The translations under genes and the position numbers were made by a program. A stretch of 64,000 nucleotides of DNA from Mucilaginibacter sp. JRF (lineage in GTDB: Bacteria > Bacteroidota > Bacteroidia > Sphingobacteriales > Sphingobacteriaceae). The stretch is from positions 434,001 to 498,000 of the forward strand of contig NZ_JADFBY010000004.1 of assembly GCF_015223065.1 (NCBI RefSeq). The letters run 5' to 3'. Below the pieces are notes generated by a model. The model was not told the DNA's origin. It made no database searches and worked only from the letters and a program-made list of their open reading frames with translations. Position 1 is the stretch's first letter, and the number at the start of each line of letters is the position of its first letter. Below are positions 43,466 to 53,936 of the stretch, in pieces.

Positions 43466-44500
43466 ATGGAATTAGGCATAAGCACCTTTGGCGATGTTAC
43501 GCCGGATGGTAAGGCGGGCGGCGCGGTAAACGCCCATCAGCGTGTACAGGAGTTGTTGGAAGAAGTAAAACTGGCCGATGAGGTAGGTTTAGATGTTTTT
43601 GCCTTTGGCGAGCATCACCGCCCCGACTTTGTAATATCGGCACCCGAGGTTATGATGGCGGCCGCGGCATCTATCACTAAAAATATAAAGCTCACCAGCT
43701 CGGTAACCGTACTTAGCTCGGCCGACCCGGTGCGTACGTTTCAGAATTTCGCCACGGTTGATCTGATATCCGGCGGACGTGCCGAGATCATTGCCGGGCG
43801 GGGTTCGTTCATTGAGTCGTTCCCGCTGTTTGGGTTTGATCTGGATGATTACAACGAGCTGTTCAACGAAAAACTGGACATGCTCCTTAAAATAAACGGC
43901 ACCGAAAAGCTGAACTGGGAGGGTAAATTTCGTGCGCCGGTAAAAGGTCAGGGCATATACCCGAGGCCATTGCAGCAACAGCTACCCGTGTGGATAGGCG
44001 TTGGCGGTACGCCTGCATCAGCAAAGCGGGCAGGTGCTTTGCGTTTACCCATGATCATTGCCATTTTAGGCAGCGCGCCTAAACACTTTATAACTTTTGT
44101 TGAATTGTACCGCGAATCGGCAGAGAAAGCAGGGCATGATGTAAGCAAACTGGAATTGGGCATCAGCTCACAATTTTATGTAGCCGATACTATTGAGGAA
44201 GCGAAAAAAGAGTTCTACCCATCGTACGAAGCGGTGATGAACCGCGTAGGCCGCGATCGTGGCTGGTCGCCCATGAACCGAGAATCATTCAATTACCTTC
44301 GCGAGCAAGGGCCATTAGTAGTAGGCGATGCACAACACGCTATCGACAAGATATTAGAGCAATACGAGATGTTCAAAAACACCCGTTTCCTGGCGCAACT
44401 GGTTACCGGCCATACACCACATAAACAAGTGTTGAAGAATATTGAGCTTTATGGAACTAAGGTAGCACCGGAGGTGCGTAAGTATATTGCGGGGAAATAA
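43466..44500 (+). CDS. LLM-class flavin-dependent oxidoreductase (bacterial luciferase-like)
   Basis: A 344-aa TIM-barrel protein of the F420/FMN-dependent luciferase-like family: FAFGEHHRPDFVISAP, TSSVTVLSSADPVRTFQNFATVDLISGGRAE, and GRGSFIE are standard segments. It uses reduced flavin; the substrate (alkane, thiol or other) is not evident. It follows ndh by 3 nt and so shares its mRNA; an NADH oxidase next to a flavin-dependent oxygenase-like protein suggests shared redox context, which is only a guess. An interrupted R3 repeat starts 4 nt after its stop. Confidence 0.88.
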   Translation: MELGISTFGDVTPDGKAGGAVNAHQRVQELLEEVKLADEVGLDVFAFGEHHRPDFVISAPEVMMAAAASITKNIKLTSSVTVLSSADPVRTFQNFATVDLISGGRAEIIAGRGSFIESFPLFGFDLDDYNELFNEKLDMLLKINGTEKLNWEGKFRAPVKGQGIYPRPLQQQLPVWIGVGGTPASAKRAGALRLPMIIAILGSAPKHFITFVELYRESAEKAGHDVSKLELGISSQFYVADTIEEAKKEFYPSYEAVMNRVGRDRGWSPMNRESFNYLREQGPLVVGDAQHAIDKILEQYEMFKNTRFLAQLVTGHTPHKQVLKNIELYGTKVAPEVRKYIAGK

Positions 44501-44503
44501 CCC

Positions 44504-44605
44504 CTCCTGAACTACGCCCCTCCTAAATGGCGTAGCCCTCATGAGCTCCATTAAAAACAAATAGCAATATGCGAATAATTCTCCCCGAGGGGGAGGACTT
44601 TTACT
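44504..44605. repeat. interrupted R3 repeat
   Basis: The left part CCCCTCCTAAAT (about 44518) and the right part CTCCCCGAGGGGGAGGACTT (44581-44600) are separated by about 50 bases of unrelated sequence, as if something inserted into an R3. Confidence 0.6.
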
Positions 44606-44620
44606 AAACTCTTAAAAAAA

Positions 44621-44707
44621 CATCTCATTTCGACAAAGGAGAAATCTTCGAGCGATTTTGCTTGAAGAATATCCTAAAGAGATTGCTTTTCCTCGCAAGG
44701 ACGCGGT
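44621..44707. repeat. R2/R1 chimeric palindrome
   Basis: Starts as R2 (CATTTCGACAAAGGAGAAATC) and finishes as R1 (AATATCCTAAAGAGATTGCTT, CCTCGCAAGGACGCG). The join falls near position 44660. Confidence 0.7.
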
Positions 44708-44730
44708 TTTACTTTATATAATCCCATCTT

Positions 44731-44806
44731 GTCATTTCGACGAAGGAGAAATCTGCACGCTTTCATAACCAGCGACAGATTTCTCCTCGTACCTCGTTCG
44801 AAATGA
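44731..44806. repeat. R2 palindrome
   Basis: TGTCATTTCGACGAAGGAG and the complementary CTCGTACCTCGTTCGAAATGA arms, with AGAAATCTGC / GACAGATTTC inner arms. Confidence 0.8.
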
Positions 44807-44818
44807 AACTTTCCTTTA

Positions 44819-44851
44819 ATTCCCTCCCCCGGAAGGGCAGGGAGGGGTTTA
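44819..44851. repeat. R3 repeat
   Basis: ATTCCCTCCCCCGGAAGGGC followed by AGGGAGGGGTTTA. Confidence 0.7.
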
Positions 44852-45058
44852 GCGAACAACCTAAAAAACTGCTTCCTATCTCCTCAAAACCTAATTCTCA
44901 ATCATCACTTCCAAAAAACAGACCCCGCCACAAATCAATCCCGCACAAAATCAATACTTTACAAAAAACATAAAAAAGCCGTTAAACCATATTTCGCGGC
45001 TACCGTCATACTGACAATTAAACACACAATTTCAACTTAACAAAACTTCACAATTTTC

Positions 45059-45688
45059 ATGAAAAAAATCATTGCTGCAATGCTGCTTAGCGTTGCTTCC
45101 TCAACTGCCTTTGCCCAAACCGAAAAGGGAACTCAAAACATCGGAGCCTCATTTACTATCCAAACATCTGACAGTAAGAACAACTATTTTGATGGAATTA
45201 CCAACATATCAAGCGACGTTAAACTAAACATTTACAACGCCAGCATTAACTATGGCTATTTTGTTGCGGATAAGCTGGACTTGGGTTTATTGGCCGGGTA
45301 TAGCTATCAAAAAAACAGTCAGGATAATAACGATACCGAGTATTCGCAAAAGGTTAACGGTTATTTTGCAGGAGTGCAACTACGCAAATATGTGCTATTT
45401 AATGATAAAATAGGTATACGTACCGGCCCTGCGTTCACCTACTCTCGTGATAAATCTACCAGCAAATACTCTATTCAGGATGAGCAGGTAACTAACACAA
45501 ATAGTTACAACGGGCGCATTGGTCTTGATTTTGTTTTTTACCCAACCAAACACCTGGGCATAACCTCAACCATTGGTAATGTTTATTATACCTACTCAAA
45601 ATCAAAAGGATTTTACGAAGGTTCGGCTAACAATTTCGGTGCAAGTTTCGTCAATAACCTAAACCTCGGTTTTTTCTATAGCTGGTAA
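45059..45688 (+). CDS. outer-membrane beta-barrel protein (porin-like, about 10 strands)
   Basis: A protein of 209 aa with a signal peptide (ending TAFAQ). Strand-rich pattern with aromatic girdles (YGYFVADKLDLGLLAGYSYQ, FAGVQLRKYVLF, GIRTGPAFTYSRD), ending LNLGFFYSW with terminal aromatic residue, as required for BAM-dependent insertion. No specific family is recognised. It is preceded by a repeat cluster and followed by a terminator, so it appears monocistronic. Similar small barrels occur at 35893 and 36585, with limited sequence likeness. Confidence 0.8.
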   Translation: MKKIIAAMLLSVASSTAFAQTEKGTQNIGASFTIQTSDSKNNYFDGITNISSDVKLNIYNASINYGYFVADKLDLGLLAGYSYQKNSQDNNDTEYSQKVNGYFAGVQLRKYVLFNDKIGIRTGPAFTYSRDKSTSKYSIQDEQVTNTNSYNGRIGLDFVFYPTKHLGITSTIGNVYYTYSKSKGFYEGSANNFGASFVNNLNLGFFYSW

Positions 45689-45698
45689 ATGCCGGCAT

Positions 45699-45734
45699 GC
45701 CCTCTCTGCGTAATTTATGCAGAGGGGGATTTTT
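45699..45734 (+). terminator. intrinsic terminator
   Basis: CCCTCTCTGC / GCAGAGGGGG stem with one G-T pair and T6 after it, directly following the beta-barrel gene. Confidence 0.78.
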
Positions 45735-45803
45735 TGAAGATTTTTGGTAACAAGCCAGCCATATTAATTGTCATAACTATAACCCATTAAATTATCAGTT
45801 TTT

Positions 45804-46550
45804 ATGACATCGTACGAGGAACAGGCTTATATACAATTGGAGTTTTGGCAGCATCGCATGCAAAAAAAGCCCTCGCTGGGCAACCGCATAGCCAAAGGGG
45901 TACAAAACAAGATCAATAACATCATCCCCGAAAAGGTACACTCGGCTATAACCATAGCTATCGAAAAAATGGTGAAAGGCGTACTATTCGGTGCCCGGTA
46001 TGTTACTAAGGCGCCTTTAAATGATACCTCACTGCAAATGCGCGAGGTACAGGTTAAGGAGCAGATAGAGTTTTACAAACGCACCGCATCTGTTGAGGGG
46101 GCTGTTACCGGCGCTGGAGGCATACTGATGGGTTTGGCCGATTTCCCGATACTTATCGGCATAAAAATAAAATTACTGTTTGAGATAGCCGCCCTTTATG
46201 GCTACGATGTACACGATTATAAGGAGCGTTTATATATCCTCTACATTTTCCAGCTGGCATTTAGCAGCCAGCAGGGGCGCAACGAGGTATACCAAAAACT
46301 TGCCGCATGGCAGGGCTACAGCCAAAGCCTGCCCGATGATGAGAATGAGTTTGACTGGCGCGCGTTTCAGCAGGAGTATCGCGATTATATCGACTTGGCT
46401 AAGATGGCGCAACTGATACCCTTTATTGGCGCGGCCGTGGGTGCTGTGGTAAATTACAGACTATTAAACCAACTGGGCGAAACGGCCATGAATTGTTACC
46501 GCATGCGCAAGGTTAGTCCGCTAAAAATTTTAACCTACCCTACACCTTAA
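45804..46550 (+). CDS. EcsC-family protein
   Basis: A protein of 248 aa with the EcsC family layout: helical N-terminus, the central hydrophobic GAVTGAGGILMGLADFPILIGIKIKLLFEIAALYG and a second hydrophobic stretch (IPFIGAAVGAVVNYRLL). Bacillus EcsC sits in an ABC transporter operon (ecsABC), but here there is no adjacent ABC gene. The role is unknown; membrane association is likely from the hydrophobic segments. It ends at a terminator and is probably monocistronic. Confidence 0.88.
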   Translation: MTSYEEQAYIQLEFWQHRMQKKPSLGNRIAKGVQNKINNIIPEKVHSAITIAIEKMVKGVLFGARYVTKAPLNDTSLQMREVQVKEQIEFYKRTASVEGAVTGAGGILMGLADFPILIGIKIKLLFEIAALYGYDVHDYKERLYILYIFQLAFSSQQGRNEVYQKLAAWQGYSQSLPDDENEFDWRAFQQEYRDYIDLAKMAQLIPFIGAAVGAVVNYRLLNQLGETAMNCYRMRKVSPLKILTYPTP

Positions 46551-46568
46551 ATAACAATTTGAAAAACG

Positions 46569-46600
46569 AAAAAAGCCGCGATAAGCGGCTTTTTTTTTAT
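46569..46600. terminator. intrinsic terminator, bidirectional
   Basis: AAAAAAGCCGC, short loop, GCGGCTTTTTTTT. Between EcsC (+) and the convergent small beta-barrel gene (-). Confidence 0.88.
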
Positions 46601-46629
46601 GGATCTAAAATTCTTTAAGCGATCAATGC

Positions 46630-47091
46630 TTAGAAGTTATAACGGAAACCAAGACCGAAACGGGCCGGCTCAAAATCCGAATCTTTGTTTATTTGCCACA
46701 TTGGGCGCCAGTCAAAGCTCATGCTGATAGGTGCTGATGGTACTTTAAAATCTAAACCGGCCATTGGGCGTAAAAAGATGAAAGTACCACGGTCATTATC
46801 GGCAAAAGCGAATTGGGGACCAACACCTACATACCATTTTAAGGCGCTGGTTTCTTTAAATGACTCATGATATTGGTAAAAACCACCTAACCAAACAGCG
46901 TCGCTGCCAAATAACAGGTCGCCTTGTATAGCATCATTACCGGTAAAGAAGTGTTTTAGTGTAGGACCAACAAGAGTTGAGCCGTCGCCAAAATCAATAC
47001 CTAAACCCGCGCTGGTTGATGAACGTTGCGCGAATGATTGCGTAGCTGAGAATACAATTGCAATTACGGCTAATAGAAAAATCTTTTTCAT
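46630..47091 (-). CDS. small secreted beta-barrel-like protein
   Basis: ATG at 47091 starts a normal signal peptide (MKKIFLLAVIAIVFSATQSFAQ), giving 153 aa; the longer frame from 47142 is not needed. The mature part alternates strands and turns (GLGIDFGDGSTLVGP, DLLFGSDAVWLGGFYQYH, MSFDWRPMWQ) and ends GLGFRYNF with a C-terminal Phe, consistent with an eight-stranded outer-membrane barrel. No named family. It shares the terminator with EcsC and is divergent from ligA. Confidence 0.8.
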   Translation of the reverse strand: MKKIFLLAVIAIVFSATQSFAQRSSTSAGLGIDFGDGSTLVGPTLKHFFTGNDAIQGDLLFGSDAVWLGGFYQYHESFKETSALKWYVGVGPQFAFADNDRGTFIFLRPMAGLDFKVPSAPISMSFDWRPMWQINKDSDFEPARFGLGFRYNF

Positions 47092-47211
47092 AAGTTGAAT
47101 AATAAGGTAAACGATAATATTAATTGTGTGTGCCAAAAGCAATATTTATGCCACGGCACAATAAAAACGCACTTTTGTATTTTCACACCAATAACATTAA
47201 CGGCTTTATAA

Positions 47212-49320
<2,109 letters not shown>

Positions 49321-49326
49321 GGGATT

Positions 49327-49580
49327 ATGATAAACTTAACAATGCTTGAAATTTACAAGCACTATAATGGCGATGGTGATATGTTTTCAAGATTGGCTAC
49401 TGCTGAGCAAAAGCAGTTATTTGAAAATGAAGAATGGACTTTGATTGATAATTTGTTGCAAACATCAAATTAACTAATAGTAATTTAGTTTCTGATGAAT
49501 ACGAGAAATCTATTGATCAAGAACTTAAGACTCATTGCAGTACTGATGTTATTGAAGAATTAAAGATTTTAGCCATATAA
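49327..49580 (+). pseudogene. AT-rich broken small gene, candidate
   Basis: An ATG-initiated frame at 49327-49473 encodes MINLTMLEIYKHYNGDGDM... ending QTSN; a different frame then continues with coding-like sequence (LTNSNLVSDEYEKSIDQEL ... IEELKILAI) to a stop at 49578-49580. A one-base frameshift near 49460 would join them into about 84 aa. Composition is much more AT-rich than ligA or the following HAD gene. No family is recognised. It may equally be two unrelated short frames. Confidence 0.35.
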
Positions 49581-49600
49581 CTTAAATCATTACCTAATAT

Positions 49601-50245
49601 ATGAAAATACAAAACATCATCTTCGATCTGGACGGGACAATTGCCGATACCTTGCCGCTGTGCATAGCCGCTTTTAAACAGAGTGTTGAGCCGCTGCTGG
49701 GTAAATCATTAACCGATGCGGAGATCATCGCTACATTTGGCCCATCTGAAGAAGGCACTATTCGCCAGCTGATACCCGACCATGAGGAAGCCGGCGTAAA
49801 AGCCTATTTGCAGCATTATGAGGCATTGCATCACACCTGCCCTACCGCCTTTGAAGGAATTGCCGAAGCATTGGCATCGCTCATACAAAAAGGCATAAAG
49901 CTGGCTATGGTTACAGGTAAGGGGCCACATAGCACCAAAATATCATTACAGCAATTTGGCTTGCTGCAATACTTTGATATACTCGAAACGGGCAAACCCG
50001 CCGGGCCCGATAAGGTGAACGGAATCCGCCACGCCTTGGAACGACTTGGAGCTACCGCCGCCAACAGCATTTACGTGGGCGATGCACCAAGCGATATTGT
50101 GTATTGCAAGCAGGTGGGCATCCCTATCGCTTCGGTAGCTTGGGCATCAACTACCAATGCCGATGAGTTGAAAGCGCTTGATCCGGACTGGTTATTTTAC
50201 ACTATTGATGAGTTTAACGATTGGGTAAACACACAAACGGCATAA
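49601..50245 (+). CDS. HAD-family hydrolase (phosphoglycolate phosphatase-like)
   Basis: A HAD protein of 214 aa. Motif I IIFDLDGTIADT (Asp9, Asp11), motif II MVTGKG, motif III Lys in KPAGPDKVNG and motif IV YVGDAPSDIVYC are intact, with a helical cap between. This is the Gph/PGP-like subgroup, but the substrate cannot be told from sequence. Cytoplasmic. It is followed by the tRNA-Arg gene and its promoter. Confidence 0.85.
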   Translation: MKIQNIIFDLDGTIADTLPLCIAAFKQSVEPLLGKSLTDAEIIATFGPSEEGTIRQLIPDHEEAGVKAYLQHYEALHHTCPTAFEGIAEALASLIQKGIKLAMVTGKGPHSTKISLQQFGLLQYFDILETGKPAGPDKVNGIRHALERLGATAANSIYVGDAPSDIVYCKQVGIPIASVAWASTTNADELKALDPDWLFYTIDEFNDWVNTQTA

Positions 50246-50302
50246 TAATTTGGCTTGATATGAGGTAGATAGCATATTTACCCACTTATTTTTTCAAAAA
50301 AA

Positions 50303-50333
50303 TTTGCATCGAAAAAAAAGAAACGTATTTTTG
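50303..50333 (+). promoter_or_regulatory. Bacteroidota promoter (-33/-7) for tRNA-Arg
   Basis: TTTG at 50303-50306 and TATTTTTG (exact TAnnTTTG) at 50326-50333 are separated by 19 nt, the ideal spacing. The tRNA begins 31 nt after the -7 box. This is the best complete promoter in the window. Confidence 0.75.
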
Positions 50334-50363
50334 CAGTCCCAATCAAAAGGGGATAAATAACAC

Positions 50364-50437
50364 GGACTTGTAGCTCAATTGGATAGAGCATCTCACTACG
50401 GATGAGAAGGTTAGGGGTTCGACTCCCTTCAAGTTCA
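50364..50437 (+). tRNA. tRNA-Arg (anticodon ACG)
   Basis: 74 nt cloverleaf. Acceptor GGACTTG pairs CAAGTTC (one G-U), D-stem region TAGCTCAATTGGATAGAGCA, anticodon arm TCTCA-CTACGGA-TGAGA with ACG in the loop, T-arm AGGGGTTCGACTCCCTT, discriminator A. CCA is not encoded. It decodes CGN arginine codons, A34 probably modified to inosine. It lies between the HAD gene and adk. Confidence 0.95.
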
Positions 50438-50497
50438 CTCAAATACTAATATAGCCTTTCCGTTATCGTACAGAAAGGCTATTTAAATTTTATCAGC

Positions 50498-51070
50498 ATG
50501 CTAAACTTGGTTTTGTTCGGCCCTCCCGGCGCAGGTAAGGGCACTCAATCACAAAAACTTATCGATAAATATGGTCTTATCCACCTTTCAACCGGCGATT
50601 TGCTGCGTGGCGAAATTTCGCAAGGCACCGAGCTTGGTTTAGAGGCCAAAAAACTAATGGACGAAGGTTTGTTAGTACCTGATGCCGTAGTTATAGGCAT
50701 GATCAGCAATAAGCTGGATGCGAACAAAGATGCCAAGGGCTTTATTTTTGATGGTTTCCCGCGCACGGTAGCACAAGCCGAGGCTTTGGATACCTTGCTG
50801 GAGTCAAAATCATCAGCTATATCGGGCATGGTTGCCCTTGAGGTTGACGATGACGAGTTGGAGCGCCGCCTTTTACTTCGCGGTAAGGATTCAGGTCGCC
50901 CTGACGATGCCGACCCGGCCATCATCCGCAAACGTATTAAAGAGTATAACGATAAAACAACACCGGTAGCCGGTTACTATAAAAATCAGGATAAATTTAC
51001 CAGCATCAACGGCATAGGCTCAATAGATGAGATATTCAGCGCCATTGTTGCGGTAATTGAAAAATATTAA
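50498..51070 (+). CDS. adk: adenylate kinase
   Basis: A nucleoside monophosphate kinase of 190 aa: P-loop GPPGAGKGT (8-16), LSTGDLLRGEI (AMP-binding), DGFPRT and the LID region RGKDSGRPDDADPAIIRKRI with the conserved Asp-Asp pair. The LID is the short type without Cys ligands, so no zinc. It interconverts AMP, ADP and ATP in the cytoplasm. Followed by a repeat region and obg; they could share an mRNA, but the intervening repeat can form hairpins. Confidence 0.97.
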   Translation: MLNLVLFGPPGAGKGTQSQKLIDKYGLIHLSTGDLLRGEISQGTELGLEAKKLMDEGLLVPDAVVIGMISNKLDANKDAKGFIFDGFPRTVAQAEALDTLLESKSSAISGMVALEVDDDELERRLLLRGKDSGRPDDADPAIIRKRIKEYNDKTTPVAGYYKNQDKFTSINGIGSIDEIFSAIVAVIEKY

Positions 51071-51073
51071 TTC

Positions 51074-51168
51074 AGTCCGAATGTCGGTAAGTCCGGAAGT
51101 CAGAAAGTAAGTAAATCTTTCGGTCTTCCGGACTTATTGTCTTTTCGGACTTCCGGTCTTCCGGACTA
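51074..51168. repeat. GTCCGGAAG-type word repeat between adk and obg
   Basis: Words AGTCCG, GTCGGTAAGTCCGGAAGTC, CTTCCGGAC and TTCGGACTTCC recur with small variations on both strands and can pair into a long imperfect hairpin. Same style as the repeat pairs at 8525-8643 and 60791-61202, with a different base word. It separates adk from obg by about 110 nt. Confidence 0.75.
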
Positions 51169-51185
51169 AAAAAACTTACAACGCC

Positions 51186-52184
51186 ATGTCGCAGGGTTCC
51201 AATTTTGTTGATTATGTGAAGATATGCTGCCGTTCGGGGCATGGGGGTGCTGGCTCTGCGCATTTACACCGCGATAAGCACACCGATAAGGGTGGGCCCG
51301 ATGGTGGCGATGGCGGCCGTGGCGGGCACGTTATTGTAAAAGGCAACGCCCAGTTATGGACGCTGCTGCACCTTAAATACCGCAAACACGTAATAGCCGG
51401 CAACGGCGATCCGGGTGGCAGCTCGTTATCTACCGGCAAAACCGGCAGGGATGAGATATTGGAAGTACCCTTGGGCACCATTGCCAAGGATGCTGAAACC
51501 GGGGAGGTAATATTTGAGATAACCCACGACGGAGAAACCAAAGTGCTTACACCGGGTGGCCGTGGCGGACAGGGCAACTGGCACTTTAAATCGGCCACGC
51601 AGCAAACACCACGCTTTGCACAGCCGGGCTTGCCGGGGCAGGAAGTTTGGAACATACTCGAACTAAAATTACTGGCCGATGTTGGTTTGGTAGGTTTCCC
51701 TAACGCGGGTAAATCAACCCTGCTGTCGGTAGTATCAGCCGCTAAGCCCGAGATTGCTGATTACGCCTTTACTACCATTGTACCTAACTTGGGCATCGTA
51801 TCCTATCGCGATAGCAAATCATTCGTGATGGCTGATATTCCGGGCATTATTGAGGGTGCATCAAAAGGTAAGGGATTAGGTTTCCGCTTTTTGCGCCATA
51901 TTGAGCGCAACTCGGTGTTATTGTTCATGATACCTGCTGATACTACACGTACCATAACCGAAGAATATCAGATACTGCAACACGAACTGGAAGAATACAA
52001 TCCCGAACTGATGCACAAGCCACGCGTACTGGCCATCACCAAATCGGACATGCTGGATGATGAGCTGACCGAAGAAATGAAGCAACAGGTTCCGGCAGGT
52101 ATACCTTATGTATTCATATCATCGGTAGCGCAAAAAAATATCGATAAGTTGAAGGATCTGCTGTGGTTGGCTATTAACCAGTAG
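51186..52184 (+). CDS. obg: GTPase Obg/CgtA (ribosome-associated)
   Basis: A protein of 332 aa with a glycine-rich Obg fold at residues 1-155 ([29 protein letters not shown]) and a GTPase domain with G1 GFPNAGKST (170-178), FTTIVPNLG (switch I), ADIPGII (G3) and TKSD (G4). It lacks the long C-terminal OCT domain, normal in many bacteria. It supports 50S ribosomal subunit maturation and stress control. The ATG at 51186 fits Obg. R3 repeats begin just after its stop. Confidence 0.96.
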   Translation: MSQGSNFVDYVKICCRSGHGGAGSAHLHRDKHTDKGGPDGGDGGRGGHVIVKGNAQLWTLLHLKYRKHVIAGNGDPGGSSLSTGKTGRDEILEVPLGTIAKDAETGEVIFEITHDGETKVLTPGGRGGQGNWHFKSATQQTPRFAQPGLPGQEVWNILELKLLADVGLVGFPNAGKSTLLSVVSAAKPEIADYAFTTIVPNLGIVSYRDSKSFVMADIPGIIEGASKGKGLGFRFLRHIERNSVLLFMIPADTTRTITEEYQILQHELEEYNPELMHKPRVLAITKSDMLDDELTEEMKQQVPAGIPYVFISSVAQKNIDKLKDLLWLAINQ

Positions 52185-52185
52185 A

Positions 52186-52297
52186 CCCCTCCTATATCCT
52201 CCCCAAAGGGGAGGACTTTTTAGCTTTTATTCTTTTAAAGCCCTCCCTTTGGGAGGGTTGGGTGGGTTTCTCCTTATGGAGAGGGCTGGGGTGAGGT
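52186..52297. repeat. two R3 copies plus a GGAGAGGG tail, after obg
   Basis: R3 at 52186-52220 (ACCCCTCC ... CCCCAAAGGGGAGGAC) begins 2 nt after the obg stop, and a second at 52240-52268 (GCCCTCCCTTTGGGAGGGT) follows, then ATGGAGAGGGCTGGGGTGAGG. Both have hairpin-forming arms and a T-rich flank. Confidence 0.75.
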
Positions 52298-52340
52298 ATA
52301 AATTTACTTACCATATACTTATCCCACACGCAGGTTTATG

Positions 52341-52348
52341 TACCTTTG
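52341..52348 (+). promoter_or_regulatory. -7 box (TACCTTTG) for gap
   Basis: Exact TAnnTTTG 26 nt before the gap ATG (52375); the -33 element is weak. Confidence 0.45.
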
Positions 52349-52374
52349 TGCCCTTAATTTATTAGTGCAAGGGC

Positions 52375-53373
52375 ATGAGGATAGCAATAAACGGATTCGG
52401 GCGTATAGGCCGCATTTTTCTGAGGAATATTTTAGATAAACCGGGCATTGAGGTAGTGGCCATAAACGACCTTACCGATACCCATACCCTCGCCCACCTG
52501 TTTAAGTACGATTCTGTTCACCGTGGCTTTAAGGGCTCGGTTGAGCATACCGATGGTGAGCTGATCATCAACGGAAGAACCATCAAAGTTTTCGCGCAGC
52601 GCGAACCATCGCAACTTCCCTGGAAAGAATTGGATATTGACCTCGTGGTAGAATCGACCGGCAAATTCACCTCGCAACAAGGTGCTCAGCAGCATTTGCA
52701 GGCCGGTGCCAAACAGGTCATAATATCTGCCCCGCCTACTGATAAAAGTGTGCCTACTGTGGTGCTGGGTGTTAATGATGAATATATCGATCTGACGGCG
52801 CCTATCTTATCCAATGCATCATGCACTACCAACAACGTAGCTGCCATGGTAAAGATACTGGATGATAACTGGGGTATTGTGGATGGCTACATCACCACCG
52901 TACACTCCATGACGGGCGACCAAAATCTGCACGATGCCCCGCATAAGGATCTGCGTCGTGCACGGGCGGCTTCCGCATCCATCATACCTACAACTACCGG
53001 CGCGGCAAAGGCCATTACTAATATTTTCAATCACCTTGAGGGTAAACTGGGTGGCGCAGGCATACGTGTGCCAGTATTGAACGGCTCGCTTACCGATTTT
53101 ACCTGTAGCCTGAAAAAAGAAACTACCGTTGAGCAGATCAACGCCGCTTTTAAACAGGCTGCATTGGGGCCGATGCAAAATATTTTAGAATATACCGAAG
53201 ACCCGATAGTATCAACCGATATTTTAGACAACCCGCACAGTTGTATATTTGACGCGCAACTAACCTCCATAGTAGGCGGCCTGGTAAAGGTTGTTGGCTG
53301 GTACGATAACGAGATGGGCTACTCCAGCCGCCTTGCCGACTTGGTTGTAAAAATAAACGCCCTTAAAGCATGA
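52375..53373 (+). CDS. gap: type I glyceraldehyde-3-phosphate dehydrogenase
   Basis: A protein of 332 aa of the glycolytic enzyme. NAD-binding GFGRIGR (8-14), catalytic Cys150 in SNASCTTNN, His177 in TVHSMTGDQ and the C-terminal WYDNEMGYS are all present. It interconverts glyceraldehyde-3-phosphate and 1,3-bisphosphoglycerate, NAD+-dependent in the cytoplasm. The Asp32-containing INDLT supports NAD over NADP. Overlaps the GNAT gene start by 4 nt (ATGA), so they are translationally coupled. Confidence 0.96.
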   Translation: MRIAINGFGRIGRIFLRNILDKPGIEVVAINDLTDTHTLAHLFKYDSVHRGFKGSVEHTDGELIINGRTIKVFAQREPSQLPWKELDIDLVVESTGKFTSQQGAQQHLQAGAKQVIISAPPTDKSVPTVVLGVNDEYIDLTAPILSNASCTTNNVAAMVKILDDNWGIVDGYITTVHSMTGDQNLHDAPHKDLRRARAASASIIPTTTGAAKAITNIFNHLEGKLGGAGIRVPVLNGSLTDFTCSLKKETTVEQINAAFKQAALGPMQNILEYTEDPIVSTDILDNPHSCIFDAQLTSIVGGLVKVVGWYDNEMGYSSRLADLVVKINALKA

Positions 53374-53804
53374 TAAAATTTATACATGTTGATGATCTGC
53401 TGCCCGTACGTAACGAAGTACTGCGCGAAGGCAAGCTGCAACTACACGAGTGCATATTCCCGACCGATAAGGTAGACGGCGCTTTTCACCTGGGTTATTA
53501 CGTGGATGATGAGCTGGCCTGCGTGGCATCATTTCACCCGCAAAGTTATGGTGAGTTTAGCGGCAAAGGCTATCAGTTACGCGGCATGGCTACAGTTGAA
53601 AAGTATCGTGGTAAAGGCCTGGGTAATCAGTTACTGAACTTTGCCATAGTATACCTGCGTGGCCAGCAAGCCAACTACCTGTGGTGCAACGCCCGCAAAA
53701 AAGCCATGAATTTCTACTTCAATACCGGCTTTGAGGTGATATCTCCCGAGTTTGAAGTACCCGGCATCGGGCCGCATCATGTGATGTATTTAAGGGTGAG
53801 GTAA
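53370..53804 (+). CDS. GNAT-family N-acetyltransferase
   Basis: A protein of 144 aa; the start ATG overlaps the gap stop (ATGA). Motif A MATVEKYRGKGLGNQLLNFA (R-G-x-G-x-G-x-Q pattern), then WCNARKKAMNFYFNTGFEVI. Small single-domain GNAT; substrate unknown. Coupling with gap is conspicuous but may be incidental. An R3 repeat starts right after the stop codon. Confidence 0.87.
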   Translation: MIKFIHVDDLLPVRNEVLREGKLQLHECIFPTDKVDGAFHLGYYVDDELACVASFHPQSYGEFSGKGYQLRGMATVEKYRGKGLGNQLLNFAIVYLRGQQANYLWCNARKKAMNFYFNTGFEVISPEFEVPGIGPHHVMYLRVR

Positions 53805-53805
53805 C

Positions 53806-53839
53806 ACCCCTCCTAAATCCTCCCCGAGGGGGAGGACTT
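53806..53839. repeat. R3 repeat directly after the GNAT stop codon
   Basis: ACCCCTCCTAAATCC then TCCCCGAGGGGGAGGACTT: CCTCCCCGAGGGGGAGG forms a 7-bp stem with a 3-nt loop, a terminator-like hairpin 14 nt past the stop codon. Confidence 0.8.
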
Positions 53840-53936
53840 GAATACCATCTTGAAGATATTTTTTTGTGCTTTAAACCTTATGCTAATAGGGCATCTAACA
53901 ATAAATCTTATCTTTAATTACTAACCTGTTAACCCT

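Larger units (their letters stand above)
44501..45058. other. repeat cluster, no gene
   Basis: The 558-base interval contains, in order, an interrupted R3, an R1/R2 chimera, an R2 and an R3 (listed separately), then about 200 AT-rich bases before the next gene. No supported open frame was found; the ones present are repeat-derived. Confidence 0.8.

Noticed and set aside
44501..45058. Possible CRISPR array, from the dense short repeats
   Set aside because: The repeats are of different families, palindromic, not evenly spaced, and there are no cas genes.
51072..51263. Minus-strand frame across the adk-obg gap
   Set aside because: Most of it is translated from the word repeat and the rest is antisense to obg.
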